Positions 16,860 to 26,002 of a stretch of DNA of 64,000 bases are shown here, in pieces. The position numbers and the translations under genes are program-made. The first letter of the stretch is position 1, and each line of letters opens with the position of its first letter. The DNA lies in assembly GCF_041906005.1 (NCBI RefSeq), contig NZ_JAYRJY010000001.1, positions 496,001 through 560,000 on the forward strand. The letters are read 5' to 3'. This DNA is from Ferrovibrio sp041906005 (GTDB lineage: Bacteria; Pseudomonadota; Alphaproteobacteria; Ferrovibrionales; Ferrovibrionaceae). The notes under the pieces were generated by a model that was not told the origin of the DNA, ran no database searches, and saw only the letters and a list, made by a program, of their open reading frames with translations.

Positions 16860-18101
16860 TCAGAAATTGGCCCGCAACCAGCGGCCGATTCGTGAAATCG
16901 TGCCGTTGGGTGCGGGCTCGGGTTCGGGCAGGCGGATGGTGCGTTCAGCCGCCTGCTGTTGCGCATAAGAGAGAAGGCCGGCGCAGGCCGAAAAGGCCGG
17001 ACCGCCGGTTGCTTCAGCCAGGCCGCCGACTCGAATCGGCCGGCCCAGTCGCACCTGTTTGTCGAGAATACGGGCCGCCAATTCGCGCACGCCCTGCAGC
17101 TGGCTGGCGCCGCCGGTCAATACGACGCGGCGCCCGGCCAGCTTCTCGAATCCCGATTGCGCGAGTCGCTCGCGCACCTGCTCCAGCGTCTCTTCCAGAC
17201 GCGGCTTGATGATGCCGGTCAGAATCGAACGCGGCACCTGGTTATGGGCATGATCGTCGGTCTCACCCACCTGCGGCACGTCGATGGTCTCGGTGTCGTC
17301 GGACGGGCTGGGCAGCACGGTGCCATACAGGGTCTTGAGCCGTTCGGCATGGGCGAGCGGGGTGGAGAGGCCCCGAGCAATATCGTTGGTGACATGGCCG
17401 CCACCCAGCGGCACGACGTCCACATGCACGAGCTGGCCGTCGTAAAACACCGCCAGGCTGGTGGTGCCGCCGCCCATGTCGAGCAGGGTCACGCCCAGGT
17501 CCATCTCGTCCTCGACCAGGCAGGCCAGGCCGGAAGCGAACGGCGCCACGATACGGCCGGCGATGCGCAGGTGGCCGCGGGCGACGCAGGTGGCCAGGTT
17601 GCGCAACGGGCCGGAGCCGGCGGTGATGACATGCATGTTCACGCCCAGCCGCTCGCAGGCCATGCCGCGCGGATCCTTGATGCCGCGCGAACCATCGATG
17701 GTATAGCCGACCGGGATGGAGTGCACGATCTCGCGGTCGCCGGGATGCTCATGCCGGCGCCCCTGGTCGAGCACCAGGGCGACATCATGTTCCGTCACCT
17801 CATGGCCGGCCAGATCGACTTCAACACCGACGCTGTGCGATTGCGGGCTGCCGGCATTCACGCTGACATAGACGTCGCGGATGGTTTCACCGCACATGCG
17901 CTCGGCGGTTTCGACCGCGGCGCGGATCGACTGCTCGGCGCCGTCCATGTCGATCACATTGCCGTTGCGCAGGCCGCGTGAGAGCTGATGTCCGATGCCG
18001 ATCACCCGCAGGGTGCCGCCATCGGCGCGGGCAATGAAGCAGCAGACCTTGGACGATCCCACGTCCAGGGCAGCGATCAATCCGTTACGCGATACAGCCA
18101 T
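16860..18101 (-). CDS. ftsA: Cell division protein FtsA
   Basis: Actin-like ATPase that tethers FtsZ to the membrane and recruits later division proteins. Phosphate loops of the actin fold are visible: IAALDVGSSKVCCFIA near the N-terminus and LLDMGGGTTSLAVF in the middle, plus the adenosine motif RRVVLTGGASQLQGVREL. The 1C domain, the hallmark of FtsA, occupies about residues 85-165. The last residues (GTISRIGRWLRANF) make the amphipathic membrane-targeting helix. At 413 aa it has the usual length. It follows ftsQ by 19 bp, with AGGGGAAG ahead of the ATG. Confidence 0.97.
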   Translation of the reverse strand: MAVSRNGLIAALDVGSSKVCCFIARADGGTLRVIGIGHQLSRGLRNGNVIDMDGAEQSIRAAVETAERMCGETIRDVYVSVNAGSPQSHSVGVEVDLAGHEVTEHDVALVLDQGRRHEHPGDREIVHSIPVGYTIDGSRGIKDPRGMACERLGVNMHVITAGSGPLRNLATCVARGHLRIAGRIVAPFASGLACLVEDEMDLGVTLLDMGGGTTSLAVFYDGQLVHVDVVPLGGGHVTNDIARGLSTPLAHAERLKTLYGTVLPSPSDDTETIDVPQVGETDDHAHNQVPRSILTGIIKPRLEETLEQVRERLAQSGFEKLAGRRVVLTGGASQLQGVRELAARILDKQVRLGRPIRVGGLAEATGGPAFSACAGLLSYAQQQAAERTIRLPEPEPAPNGTISRIGRWLRANF

Positions 18102-18120
18102 GGCTTACTTCCCCTCGCGC

Positions 18121-19050
18121 TTATGTGCGTTTGCCGGCCGGTTTCTTGCCCGGCGCCGTCTGCGGCACCGGTGACTCGGCTTCCGGGTTGAGCTGAACGG
18201 TCAGACGATCTTCGAGACGCAGGTCCACCGTCTTGATGTCGCGGCGCAACAGGCCGTATTGCCGCTCCAGTTCGATCAGGCGCAGCCAGGCCTGTTCCGG
18301 ATTTTCTTCCGGCAGCCGAGCGACAATGCCGTTGTCGAATTCGATATCCCAGCGACGGTTGCGGATACGGATCGCATTCACGACCCGTCCTGCCAGCGCC
18401 GGTTCGGTCTGCAGCATGGCCAGCAGGTCATGCGCCTTGTCAGAAGCGCCGGCGCCGACCAGCAGGAAGAGATGGTGGAATTCGGCGCGGTCGCCCTCCT
18501 CCAGTATCTTGCCCTCGGCATCGATCAGATAGACGCGACCGTCGATCTGCCAGCGGGCGAAGGCCTCGCGCTCGACAACCTCGATGTGCAACGTATCCGG
18601 TAGTTGACGCCATACCGTGGCCTGACGGACCCAGCCGATCGCCTCGACGCGGCGGCGGATGGCATCCAGATCAAGCGAGAGCATCGGATCGCCGCGGTCC
18701 ACGCCAACGGCTTCGGCCAACGCCTCCAGCGGGGCATGCTCGCGGCCCTGGAGATTCACCTCGCCCAGCCGCATGTCGACCGTGGCACCGGCCTCGCCGG
18801 CGAAATCCTGCACGGCCAGCCGAACCTGAGCCGGCAGATCGGTGCGGAACCACACGTAACCGCTGCCGCCTGAAAGACCGATCACGGCAGCGCCAAGCAA
18901 ACCCCATTTCAACCGGCGCCATAGCACCGATTTCGGCTTCCGGCGCGCCGGCGGCAGTGGCCGGCAATAGCCCTTGGGCCGCGCTGGCGGCAGGCTGGGC
19001 GCGCAGGGTGCGCAGGGGCGATCTTCAGGCAGCACGACTAGCGACCGCAT
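18121..19050 (-). CDS. ftsQ: Cell division protein FtsQ
   Basis: Bitopic inner-membrane protein bridging early and late divisome components through FtsB and FtsL. A proline- and arginine-rich cytoplasmic N-terminus (1-48) is followed by one membrane segment (LLGAAVIGLSGGSGYVWF, about 52-69), a POTRA domain (VNLQGREHAPLEALAEAVGV onward) and the FtsQ beta domain (VVEREAFARWQIDGRVYLID). The Pro/Lys-rich C-terminal tail is periplasmic. The ATG overlaps the end of ddl by 13 bp; GGAGG lies about 6-7 nt before it, inside ddl, which supports this start and translational coupling. Confidence 0.94.
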   Translation of the reverse strand: MRSLVVLPEDRPCAPCAPSLPPARPKGYCRPLPPARRKPKSVLWRRLKWGLLGAAVIGLSGGSGYVWFRTDLPAQVRLAVQDFAGEAGATVDMRLGEVNLQGREHAPLEALAEAVGVDRGDPMLSLDLDAIRRRVEAIGWVRQATVWRQLPDTLHIEVVEREAFARWQIDGRVYLIDAEGKILEEGDRAEFHHLFLLVGAGASDKAHDLLAMLQTEPALAGRVVNAIRIRNRRWDIEFDNGIVARLPEENPEQAWLRLIELERQYGLLRRDIKTVDLRLEDRLTVQLNPEAESPVPQTAPGKKPAGKRT

Positions 19051-19952
19051 GAGGCATCCTCCACCATCCAGCGCACGAGCTGGCCGAACGAGAGGCCCTG
19101 ATGCGCGGCAATTTCCGGCACCAGCGACAGCGGCGTCATGCCCGGCTGGGTGTTGATCTCAAGCAGGTAGAATTTGCCCGGCTCGCCAGCGGTGTCGTCA
19201 TAGCGCCAGTCGGAGCGTGTCACGCCACGGCAGCCCAGCACCTGATGCGCCTTCAGCGCCAGCGCGCAGACTTCCTCATAAGCCGATTTCAGGATCGGCG
19301 CCGGCATCAGATGCGTGGCCTTGCCGTCGGTATACTTGGCTTCGTAATCGTAGAAGCGGCCATGGGCGCGGATCTCGATGGCGCCTAGTACCCGGTCGCC
19401 CATCACCGCCACCTGAATCTCGCGGCCGGGGATATAGCGTTCGACCAGCACATGCTCGCCGAAATGCCAGCCGGCATCGTCCTGCGGCTGGTAGTTGTCG
19501 CCGTTCATGACGATATGCACGCCAACGGAAGACCCCTCGTTCAGCGGCTTGATCACGTAGGGATGCGGCATCACCGCGCCGCCGGTGAAAGCCGAGCGGT
19601 GCACCACCTTGCCTTCGGCCATCGGCAGGCCATGGGCGCGCCAGACATCCTTGGCCATCGGCTTGCTCATCGCCAGCGCCGAGGCCAGCACGCCGGAATG
19701 GGTGTAGGGGATGCCCACGATCTCGAGCAGGCCCTGCACCGTGCCATCTTCGCCATAGGGGCCATGCAGGGCATTGAACGCCACATCGGGTTTGATCTTT
19801 GCCAGCTGTTCGGCCAGATCGCGACCCACATCAACCTCGGTAACCTTGAAACCTTCCTCGCGCAGGGCCTTGGCGCAGGCACGGCCCGAGGTGAGCGAAA
19901 CCTCGCGCTCCGACGACCAGCCCCCCATCAGAACCGCAACATGCCGGGTCAT
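19038..19952 (-). CDS. ddl: D-alanine--D-alanine ligase
   Basis: ATP-grasp enzyme making the D-Ala-D-Ala dipeptide added by MurF. The N-terminal VAVLMGGWSSEREVSLTSG, the serine loop NEGSSVGVHIV and the C-terminal metal and ATP site LLEINTQPGMTPLSLVPE are all typical of DdlB. At 304 aa it has standard length. The ATG overlaps the murB stop by 4 bp (ATGA), and its own 3' end overlaps ftsQ. It is the only ddl in the window, in its usual place between murB and ftsQ. Confidence 0.97.
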   Translation of the reverse strand: MTRHVAVLMGGWSSEREVSLTSGRACAKALREEGFKVTEVDVGRDLAEQLAKIKPDVAFNALHGPYGEDGTVQGLLEIVGIPYTHSGVLASALAMSKPMAKDVWRAHGLPMAEGKVVHRSAFTGGAVMPHPYVIKPLNEGSSVGVHIVMNGDNYQPQDDAGWHFGEHVLVERYIPGREIQVAVMGDRVLGAIEIRAHGRFYDYEAKYTDGKATHLMPAPILKSAYEEVCALALKAHQVLGCRGVTRSDWRYDDTAGEPGKFYLLEINTQPGMTPLSLVPEIAAHQGLSFGQLVRWMVEDASCGR

Positions 19953-20887
19953 TGGCCGCCATCCTTCTGCCTGCCGATACGCTTGATTTCCCAGCGCAGA
20001 TCGATGCCGCTGGTTTCCTTCACCCGGCGGCGCACGGTTTCACCCAGCGTCTCGAGGTCGGCGGCCGTGGCATTGCCGCGGTTGATCAGGAAATTGCAGT
20101 GCTGCTCGGATACCTGGGCATCGCCGACCACCAGGCCACGGCAACCGGCGGCATCGATCAGTTGCCAGGCCTTGTGGCCTTCCGGATTGGCAAACGTGCT
20201 GCCACCGGTGCGCGAGCGGATCGGCTGGCTGCCTTCACGCGCCGCCTGGATCTCGTCCATGCGGGCCTGGATGTCGGTCTTCTCGCCCGGCCGGCCTTTC
20301 AGGCGGCAGGACAGGAAAATCCAGTCTTCCGGCACGCCGCAATGGCGATAGCCGAATTTCATCTCGGCCGGCGTCAGGCGATGCAGGTTGCCCTGCGCGT
20401 CCATGGCCTCGGCCCAGACCAATACATCCTTGAATTCGGTGCCGTAGGCGCCGGCATTCATGCGCAGGCCCCCACCGACGGTGCCGGGAATGCCGCGCAG
20501 GAATTCCAGCCCGGCGATGCCATGCATCTGCGCGGTCTGCGCCACGTTGACATCCAGCGCACCAGCGCCAGCCTCAAGCTCGCTGCCGTCTTTCGCTTCA
20601 ATCCCCGCGAAATCGCGACCCAGGCGGATCACCACGCCATTCACGCCGCCATCACGCACCAGCGTGTTGGAACCCACGCCCAGCACGGTGACCGGCACAT
20701 CGGCAGGCTTGTCCTTCAGGAAGGCGATCAGATCGTCGCGGTCGGCCGGGCGGAACATTACATCCGCCGGCCCGCCGACGCGGAACCAGGTGATATCGGC
20801 AAGGCCGGTCTGCGCCGACAGCCGACCACGCACGGCGGGCAGCCGCGCGATCAGGTCGTCATGCCGGAGCTGTTCGGCCGCCATCAT
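19949..20887 (-). CDS. murB: UDP-N-acetylenolpyruvoylglucosamine reductase MurB
   Basis: FAD enzyme reducing UDP-GlcNAc-enolpyruvate to UDP-MurNAc with NADPH. FAD-binding motifs are seen at TWFRVGGPADVMFRPAD and VLGVGSNTLVRDGG, and in the RGIPGTVGGGLRMNAGAYG loop; the catalytic serine region is RTGGSTFANPEG. This is a type I-like compact form at 312 aa, with the C-terminal EQHCNFLINRGNATAADLE segment. It overlaps murC and ddl by 4 bp on either side, in line with a single transcript. Confidence 0.97.
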   Translation of the reverse strand: MMAAEQLRHDDLIARLPAVRGRLSAQTGLADITWFRVGGPADVMFRPADRDDLIAFLKDKPADVPVTVLGVGSNTLVRDGGVNGVVIRLGRDFAGIEAKDGSELEAGAGALDVNVAQTAQMHGIAGLEFLRGIPGTVGGGLRMNAGAYGTEFKDVLVWAEAMDAQGNLHRLTPAEMKFGYRHCGVPEDWIFLSCRLKGRPGEKTDIQARMDEIQAAREGSQPIRSRTGGSTFANPEGHKAWQLIDAAGCRGLVVGDAQVSEQHCNFLINRGNATAADLETLGETVRRRVKETSGIDLRWEIKRIGRQKDGGQ

Positions 20888-22317
20888 GCCTGCTCCTTCG
20901 CCTGCAGAGCCTGCAATTCACCCGGCAGGGCATTCGCCCAGGTGGTGATGCTGCCAGCACCCAGGCAAACCACGAGGTCACCCGACACGGCTTCCTGCCT
21001 GATGATGCCGGCGAGTTGTTCCGGCGCGGGCAGTGGCAACACGCGACGATGGCCGCGATTGCGCAGGCCCTCCACCAGGGCATCGCGGCTGACGCCCTCG
21101 ATCGGGCTTTCGCCGGCGGCATAGACATCGGCCACGATCACCGTATCGGCATCGTTGAAGCAGGCGCAGAAATCCTCGAACAGGTCGCGCAGGCGGGTGT
21201 AGCGATGCGGCTGCACCACGGCGATCACCTTGGCCCCTTCGCGGCCACCGATGGCCAGCCGCGCGGCAGCCAGCACGGCCGAGATTTCCACCGGATGATG
21301 GCCGTAATCGTCCACCACGGTGATGCCGCCCGCCTCGCCCGTGATGGTGAACCGGCGCTTCACGCCGCGGAAGCCGCCCAGCGCGCGTTTGATCACGTCG
21401 GCGCCGAAACCCATCTCGCGGGCTATTGCTGCAACCACCAGAGAATTCTGAACGTTGTGGCGGCCAAACATCGGCAGGTGCACGCCGGCCACGATGTCGC
21501 TTTCGCCGCGGGCACGATCAGCCATCAGGATGTCGTAATGGGCGCCACGATTGTCGAAGCGCACGTTCACGGCACGCACATCGGCCTGCGGCGAGAAACC
21601 ATAGGTAACGATGCGGCGGTCGGTGATGCGGCCGATCATCGCCTGCACTTCCGGATGGTCGATACACAGCGTGGCGAAGCCGTAGAACGGAATGCTCTCG
21701 ACGAACTGCTTGAAGCCCTCGCGCACCTTGTCGAAGGTGCCGTAATGGTCGAGATGCTCGGGGTCGATGTTGGTCACGACCGCGATGGTGGCCGGCAGTT
21801 TCAGAAAGGTGCCGTCGCTTTCGTCGGCTTCCACCACCATCCATTCCCCGGCGCCTAGGCGGGCATTGGTGCCATAGGCGTTGATGATGCCGCCGTTGAT
21901 CACGGTGGGATCCATGCCGGCAGCTTCCAGCAACGCTGCCACCAGTGAAGTCGTCGTGGTCTTGCCATGAGTGCCGGCGATGGCGATGGCCCATTTCAGG
22001 CGCATCAGCTCGCCCAGCATCTCGGCGCGACGCACCACCGGGATCAGGCGGGCACGGGCCGCCTTCACTTCCGGATTGTCGGGCTTCACGGCCGAGGAGA
22101 TCACCAGCACCTCGGCATTGGCGACATTCTCTTCGCGATGCCCTTCGAACACCGTGATGCCCAGGTCGCGCAGACGCTTGACGTTATAGTTGGCCGACAG
22201 GTCGGAGCCCTGCACCTGATAGCCGAGATTGTGCATCACCTCGGCGATGCCCGACATGCCGATGCCGCCAATGCCGACGAAGTGGATGATACCGATATCG
22301 AGCGGCAAAGCTCTCAT
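20884..22317 (-). CDS. murC: UDP-N-acetylmuramate--L-alanine ligase MurC
   Basis: First of the four ATP-dependent Mur ligases, adding L-Ala to UDP-MurNAc. The N-terminal Rossmann motif HFVGIGGIGMSGIAEV, the ATP P-loop AGTHGKTTTTSLVA (about residue 115), the EADESDGTFLKL metal region and the C-terminal YGHHPVEISAVL and QPHRYTR motifs are all MurC-specific. At 477 aa it is normal. It overlaps murG and murB by 4 bp on each side. Confidence 0.98.
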   Translation of the reverse strand: MRALPLDIGIIHFVGIGGIGMSGIAEVMHNLGYQVQGSDLSANYNVKRLRDLGITVFEGHREENVANAEVLVISSAVKPDNPEVKAARARLIPVVRRAEMLGELMRLKWAIAIAGTHGKTTTTSLVAALLEAAGMDPTVINGGIINAYGTNARLGAGEWMVVEADESDGTFLKLPATIAVVTNIDPEHLDHYGTFDKVREGFKQFVESIPFYGFATLCIDHPEVQAMIGRITDRRIVTYGFSPQADVRAVNVRFDNRGAHYDILMADRARGESDIVAGVHLPMFGRHNVQNSLVVAAIAREMGFGADVIKRALGGFRGVKRRFTITGEAGGITVVDDYGHHPVEISAVLAAARLAIGGREGAKVIAVVQPHRYTRLRDLFEDFCACFNDADTVIVADVYAAGESPIEGVSRDALVEGLRNRGHRRVLPLPAPEQLAGIIRQEAVSGDLVVCLGAGSITTWANALPGELQALQAKEQA

Positions 22318-23489
22318 GCCGCGGTCCTTTTCACTGACGGAGTCGTTGACTGAGATTGATTCTTGGCAGCTGTCGTTTTCGGCTGTGCATGGTGCTGTTC
22401 GGTCACGGCGCGCTCGACCAGATCGGCCAGCGCCTGGGTGGCCAGCGGCCGGCCGACGCTGCGGGCATGGGCCGCCATGGCAGCGAGCTGGGTGGGATCG
22501 GCAAGCAAGTCAGCGAAAGCGGCCGAGGCGCGTTCGATGGTGAACTTGTCCTGGGCGATCACCACAGCGCCGCCGGCCAGGGCCAGGGCCTGGGCATTGG
22601 CAGTCTGGTGATCGTCGGTGGCATGGGCATAGGGCACCAACAGCGAAGGCCGGCCGATCACGGCGATCTCGGCCGTGCTGCTGGCGCCGGAACGGCTGAC
22701 CACCAGATGCGCGGTCGCGAGGCGGTCGGCCACGTCGCTGAAGAAGCTTGCGGTATCGGCGGCAATGCCGGCGGCGGCATAGGCGGCACGCACGCGTTCC
22801 AGGTCCTCCGGGCGGCATTGCTGCTGCACACGCAGGCGGCGCTTCATCTCAGGTGGCAGTTGCGCCAGTGCAGCCGGCACCACATCGGACAGCACGCGCG
22901 CCCCCTGGCTGCCGCCCATCACCAGCAGGCGCAAAGTCTGCTCCGGTGCAGCATAGGGAACATCGGCCGCCGTCAGGATCGCCGGCCGCACTGGATTGCC
23001 GGTGACGGTAACGGCCGCCTGGGCCGGCAGGAAATGCGTGGCAGGAAACGACGTGGCAATGCGCGCGGCCTGTTTCGCCACCAGGCGGTTGACGCGGCCC
23101 AGCACGGCATTCTGTTCGTGGATCAGGATCGGTGTCTTCTTCAGTCGCGCGGCCAGCAGCAGCGGCAACGACGGATAGCCACCAAAACCAACCACGGCTG
23201 CCGGCCGGGTCAACGCCAGCAGCGACAAGGCCGCCAGCACGCCCCGCACGATCTCGACCACGCTCAACAGCTTGCCCATGATGCCGCGGCCACTCGGCGT
23301 GCCGGCCGGAATGCGATACAACGGCAGTTCCGGCAGCGACTGGCCAAAGCCCTTGCCGCGCGTATCGGTGACCAGTCCAACACGGTGGCCGCGCCGCAGC
23401 AGTTCCGCCGCCAGCGCCTCGGCCGGAAAGACGTGACCGCCGGTACCGCCGGCTGCGAGCAGGATGGTCGTCTCGGAGGCAGCCATCAT
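22314..23489 (-). CDS. murG: Lipid II synthase MurG
   Basis: Inner-membrane-associated glycosyltransferase (GT28) that adds GlcNAc to lipid I to form lipid II. The N-terminal AAGGTGGHVFPAEALA loop, the HEQNAVLGRVNRLVA acceptor region and the C-terminal donor site VVSRSGASSTAEIAVIGRPS are present, along with MGGSQGARVLSDVVP. At 391 aa it is slightly longer than average because of a basic Gln/Thr/Lys-rich tail. Start and stop overlap ftsW and murC by 4 bp. Confidence 0.97.
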   Translation of the reverse strand: MMAASETTILLAAGGTGGHVFPAEALAAELLRRGHRVGLVTDTRGKGFGQSLPELPLYRIPAGTPSGRGIMGKLLSVVEIVRGVLAALSLLALTRPAAVVGFGGYPSLPLLLAARLKKTPILIHEQNAVLGRVNRLVAKQAARIATSFPATHFLPAQAAVTVTGNPVRPAILTAADVPYAAPEQTLRLLVMGGSQGARVLSDVVPAALAQLPPEMKRRLRVQQQCRPEDLERVRAAYAAAGIAADTASFFSDVADRLATAHLVVSRSGASSTAEIAVIGRPSLLVPYAHATDDHQTANAQALALAGGAVVIAQDKFTIERASAAFADLLADPTQLAAMAAHARSVGRPLATQALADLVERAVTEQHHAQPKTTAAKNQSQSTTPSVKRTAA

Positions 23490-24610
23490 CGCATCGCTCC
23501 GCTATCGGGCCGCCAGCGGGTCAGCGCCAGCAGCATGCCCATGGCAAAGGCCAACGCCAGCAGCGAGGAACCACCATAGGAGATGAACGGCAGCGTCATG
23601 CCCTTGGTGGGCAGCAGATGCAGGTTCACCCCGATATTGATCACGGCCTGCAAGCCAAATTGCGTGGTGAGACCTGCTGCGGCCAGCAGCACAAACAGGT
23701 TGCTTTCAGTCATCAGGCGCGAGAAGCAGCGCAGCACGATGAAGGCAAAGATGCCGACGATGAACAGGCAGGCAAACAAGCCGAATTCCTCGCCGGCCAC
23801 GGCGAAGATGAAATCAGTATGGGCGTCGGGCAGCACGCCCTTCACTGCGCCCTCGCCCGGGCCGCGCCCCCAGACGCCGCCAGTGGCAAAAGCCTCCATG
23901 GCGCGCTCGATCTGGTAATTTTCCTTGTTGGCCGGGTCGATGAATTTGTCGATGCGGCTGGCGACATGGGGGAAGACCAGATAGGCGCCGAAGATGCCGG
24001 CCAGGCCCATGCCGCCCAACGCCAGCACAAACACGATCGGCAAGCCGGCGATGAAGAACTGCGCCAGCCACACGGCGCAGACCACCACCGCCATGCCCAG
24101 ATCGGGCTGCAGCAGCAGCAGGCCAACCACGAGGCCGCACAACCCGGTCGAGATTGCCCACCCGGGAAAACCGGTGCCCTTGCGCCATTCCGAAAACAGC
24201 CAGGCAGCCACCACGGCGAAGGCCGGCTTGACGAATTCCGAAGGCTGCAGCGACACGCCGCCGAACGAAATCCAGCGATGGGCGCCCTTCACTTCCATGC
24301 CCATGAAGAAGGTGAGCCCGACGCCGCAGAGCGCGCCAAGGAAGACAATGGTGGCCACGCGGCGCACACCCACCGGATCGAGCAGCGACGTGCCGATCAT
24401 GATCAGCAGGGCCGGCATCAGGAAAACGAGCTGACGCTGTACGAAATGGAAACTGGCCAGACCGATGCGATTGGCAACGGCCGGCGAAGCGGCCAGGGTG
24501 AGCACCGTGCCTACGGCGATCAGCACGGCGATGGCGACCAGCAGCCAGCGATCGACCGTCCACCACCAGCGGCCCAGCACGGAGGTATCGGTGCGAGAAA
24601 AAGTGATCAT
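23486..24610 (-). CDS. ftsW: Septal peptidoglycan polymerase FtsW (SEDS family)
   Basis: SEDS glycosyltransferase working with FtsI to make septal wall. About ten hydrophobic segments are spread over 374 aa. Family motifs include RWISFGGVSLQPSEFVKPAF, the LLLQPDLGMAVVV loop, and the C-terminal GMTLPFISYGGSSLLALAF, the classic FtsW/RodA signature. A 4-bp overlap joins it to murD upstream and murG downstream. Position inside the dcw cluster points to FtsW rather than RodA. Confidence 0.96.
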   Translation of the reverse strand: MITFSRTDTSVLGRWWWTVDRWLLVAIAVLIAVGTVLTLAASPAVANRIGLASFHFVQRQLVFLMPALLIMIGTSLLDPVGVRRVATIVFLGALCGVGLTFFMGMEVKGAHRWISFGGVSLQPSEFVKPAFAVVAAWLFSEWRKGTGFPGWAISTGLCGLVVGLLLLQPDLGMAVVVCAVWLAQFFIAGLPIVFVLALGGMGLAGIFGAYLVFPHVASRIDKFIDPANKENYQIERAMEAFATGGVWGRGPGEGAVKGVLPDAHTDFIFAVAGEEFGLFACLFIVGIFAFIVLRCFSRLMTESNLFVLLAAAGLTTQFGLQAVINIGVNLHLLPTKGMTLPFISYGGSSLLALAFAMGMLLALTRWRPDSGAMR

Positions 24611-25995
24611 GCCGCAGCTCCCTGTTCCGTCTGGCCGCCGCGCTCGGCCACCAGCCGGATGAATTCATCGCCGCGATGTTCGAAACTCTTGAACTGGTCG
24701 TAAGAAGCGCAGGCCGGCGACAGCAGCACCACCGCGCCTTTCAGCCTCTCGCGCTTCGCCGTCGCCAGCGCATCATCCAGCGCCTTGTCCAGCGTGCCGC
24801 ACAACGTGTGCGATACCGCATCGCCCAGCGTGGCGGCAAAATCCTTGGCCGCATCGCCGATCAGGCTGGCATGACGGACGCGCGGGAAGAACGGCCGCAG
24901 ACTGGCAATCCCGCCATCCTTGGCCTTGCCGCCGGCGATCCAGTAAATCGCCTCGAAGGAGGCCAGCGCCTTGGTTGTAGAATCGGCGTTCGTGGCCTTG
25001 GAATCGTTGATGCAGGGGATGCCATCAATGACCCCGACCCGTTGCAGGCGATGCTTCAGGCCCGGGAATGAGGCGATGCCGACACGGATCGTGGCAGCAT
25101 CCAGTCCCGCCGCACGGGCGGCGGCATAGACACAGGCGATGTTCTGGCCGTTATGGGCGCCGGGCAGAGCCGGAAAATCCAGCGCAAACACTTCCCGGCC
25201 GTTATCGTACAGCTTGCCGTTCAGAGCGCTGATACCGTCTTTCTGGAGACGCTCGATGGAAACCGGCACGATGTTGCGGCCGCTATTCTCGCGCACCAGT
25301 TCGGCATGGATGGCTCGGCAGTGATCGTCGTCGACGCCGATCACGGCAATATCGCCGCTTTCCTGGCCGGCGAAGATGCGCGCCTTGATGGCAGCGTAAT
25401 TCGCCAGTGTGCCATGGCGATCGAGATGGTCGGGCGTGATGTTGAGCAGGATCGCGATCTTGGCCCGCCAGTCCGGCGTGAGGTCGATCTGGAAAGACGA
25501 CATCTCAAGCACATACACACCCGCGCCAGCGGCGAGGTTCGGCAGGGCCAGAACCGGCGTGCCGATATTGCCGCCCAGCGCGATCGTCCGGCCGGCATTG
25601 GACAGCACATGCGCCAGCAGAGCCGTGGTGGTGGATTTGCCGTTGGTGCCAGTGACGCCATAGACCACCGGCTTCAGTTCACGCAACAGCAGCTCGATAT
25701 CGCCCAGCACCGGCACGCCCGCACGATGGGCATTCACGACCACCTGATGCGGCACCGGATGGGTGAGCGGTACGCCCGGCGCCAGCACCAGCCCGGCACA
25801 ACCGGCCAAGGCGGCATCATCCAGCGGCGTCGTGCGGAATCCGGCCGCTTCGGCCGCAGCCCGCGACGCCTCGTTATCGTCCCATGCACGCACCTCCGCA
25901 CCGCTGGCGACAAGCGCCTGCGCCGCTGCCAGCCCGCTACGTGCGAGGCCAAACACCGCCCAGGTCTGTCCGCGGGTATGCGTGAGTGCGATCAT
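24607..25995 (-). CDS. murD: UDP-N-acetylmuramoyl-L-alanine--D-glutamate ligase MurD
   Basis: Adds D-glutamate to UDP-MurNAc-L-Ala in the cytoplasm. N-terminal Rossmann-like region (VFGLARSGLAAAQALVASGA), P-loop GVTGTNGKSTTTALLAH (about residue 114), the LEMSSFQIDL metal-site segment, and C-terminal NDSKATNADSTTKAL and LLSPACASYDQFKSFEHRG motifs identify it. At 462 aa it is normal. The gene starts 7 bp after the mraY stop and overlaps ftsW by 4 bp. Confidence 0.97.
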   Translation of the reverse strand: MIALTHTRGQTWAVFGLARSGLAAAQALVASGAEVRAWDDNEASRAAAEAAGFRTTPLDDAALAGCAGLVLAPGVPLTHPVPHQVVVNAHRAGVPVLGDIELLLRELKPVVYGVTGTNGKSTTTALLAHVLSNAGRTIALGGNIGTPVLALPNLAAGAGVYVLEMSSFQIDLTPDWRAKIAILLNITPDHLDRHGTLANYAAIKARIFAGQESGDIAVIGVDDDHCRAIHAELVRENSGRNIVPVSIERLQKDGISALNGKLYDNGREVFALDFPALPGAHNGQNIACVYAAARAAGLDAATIRVGIASFPGLKHRLQRVGVIDGIPCINDSKATNADSTTKALASFEAIYWIAGGKAKDGGIASLRPFFPRVRHASLIGDAAKDFAATLGDAVSHTLCGTLDKALDDALATAKRERLKGAVVLLSPACASYDQFKSFEHRGDEFIRLVAERGGQTEQGAAA

Positions 25996-26002
25996 GCCAA
26001 TA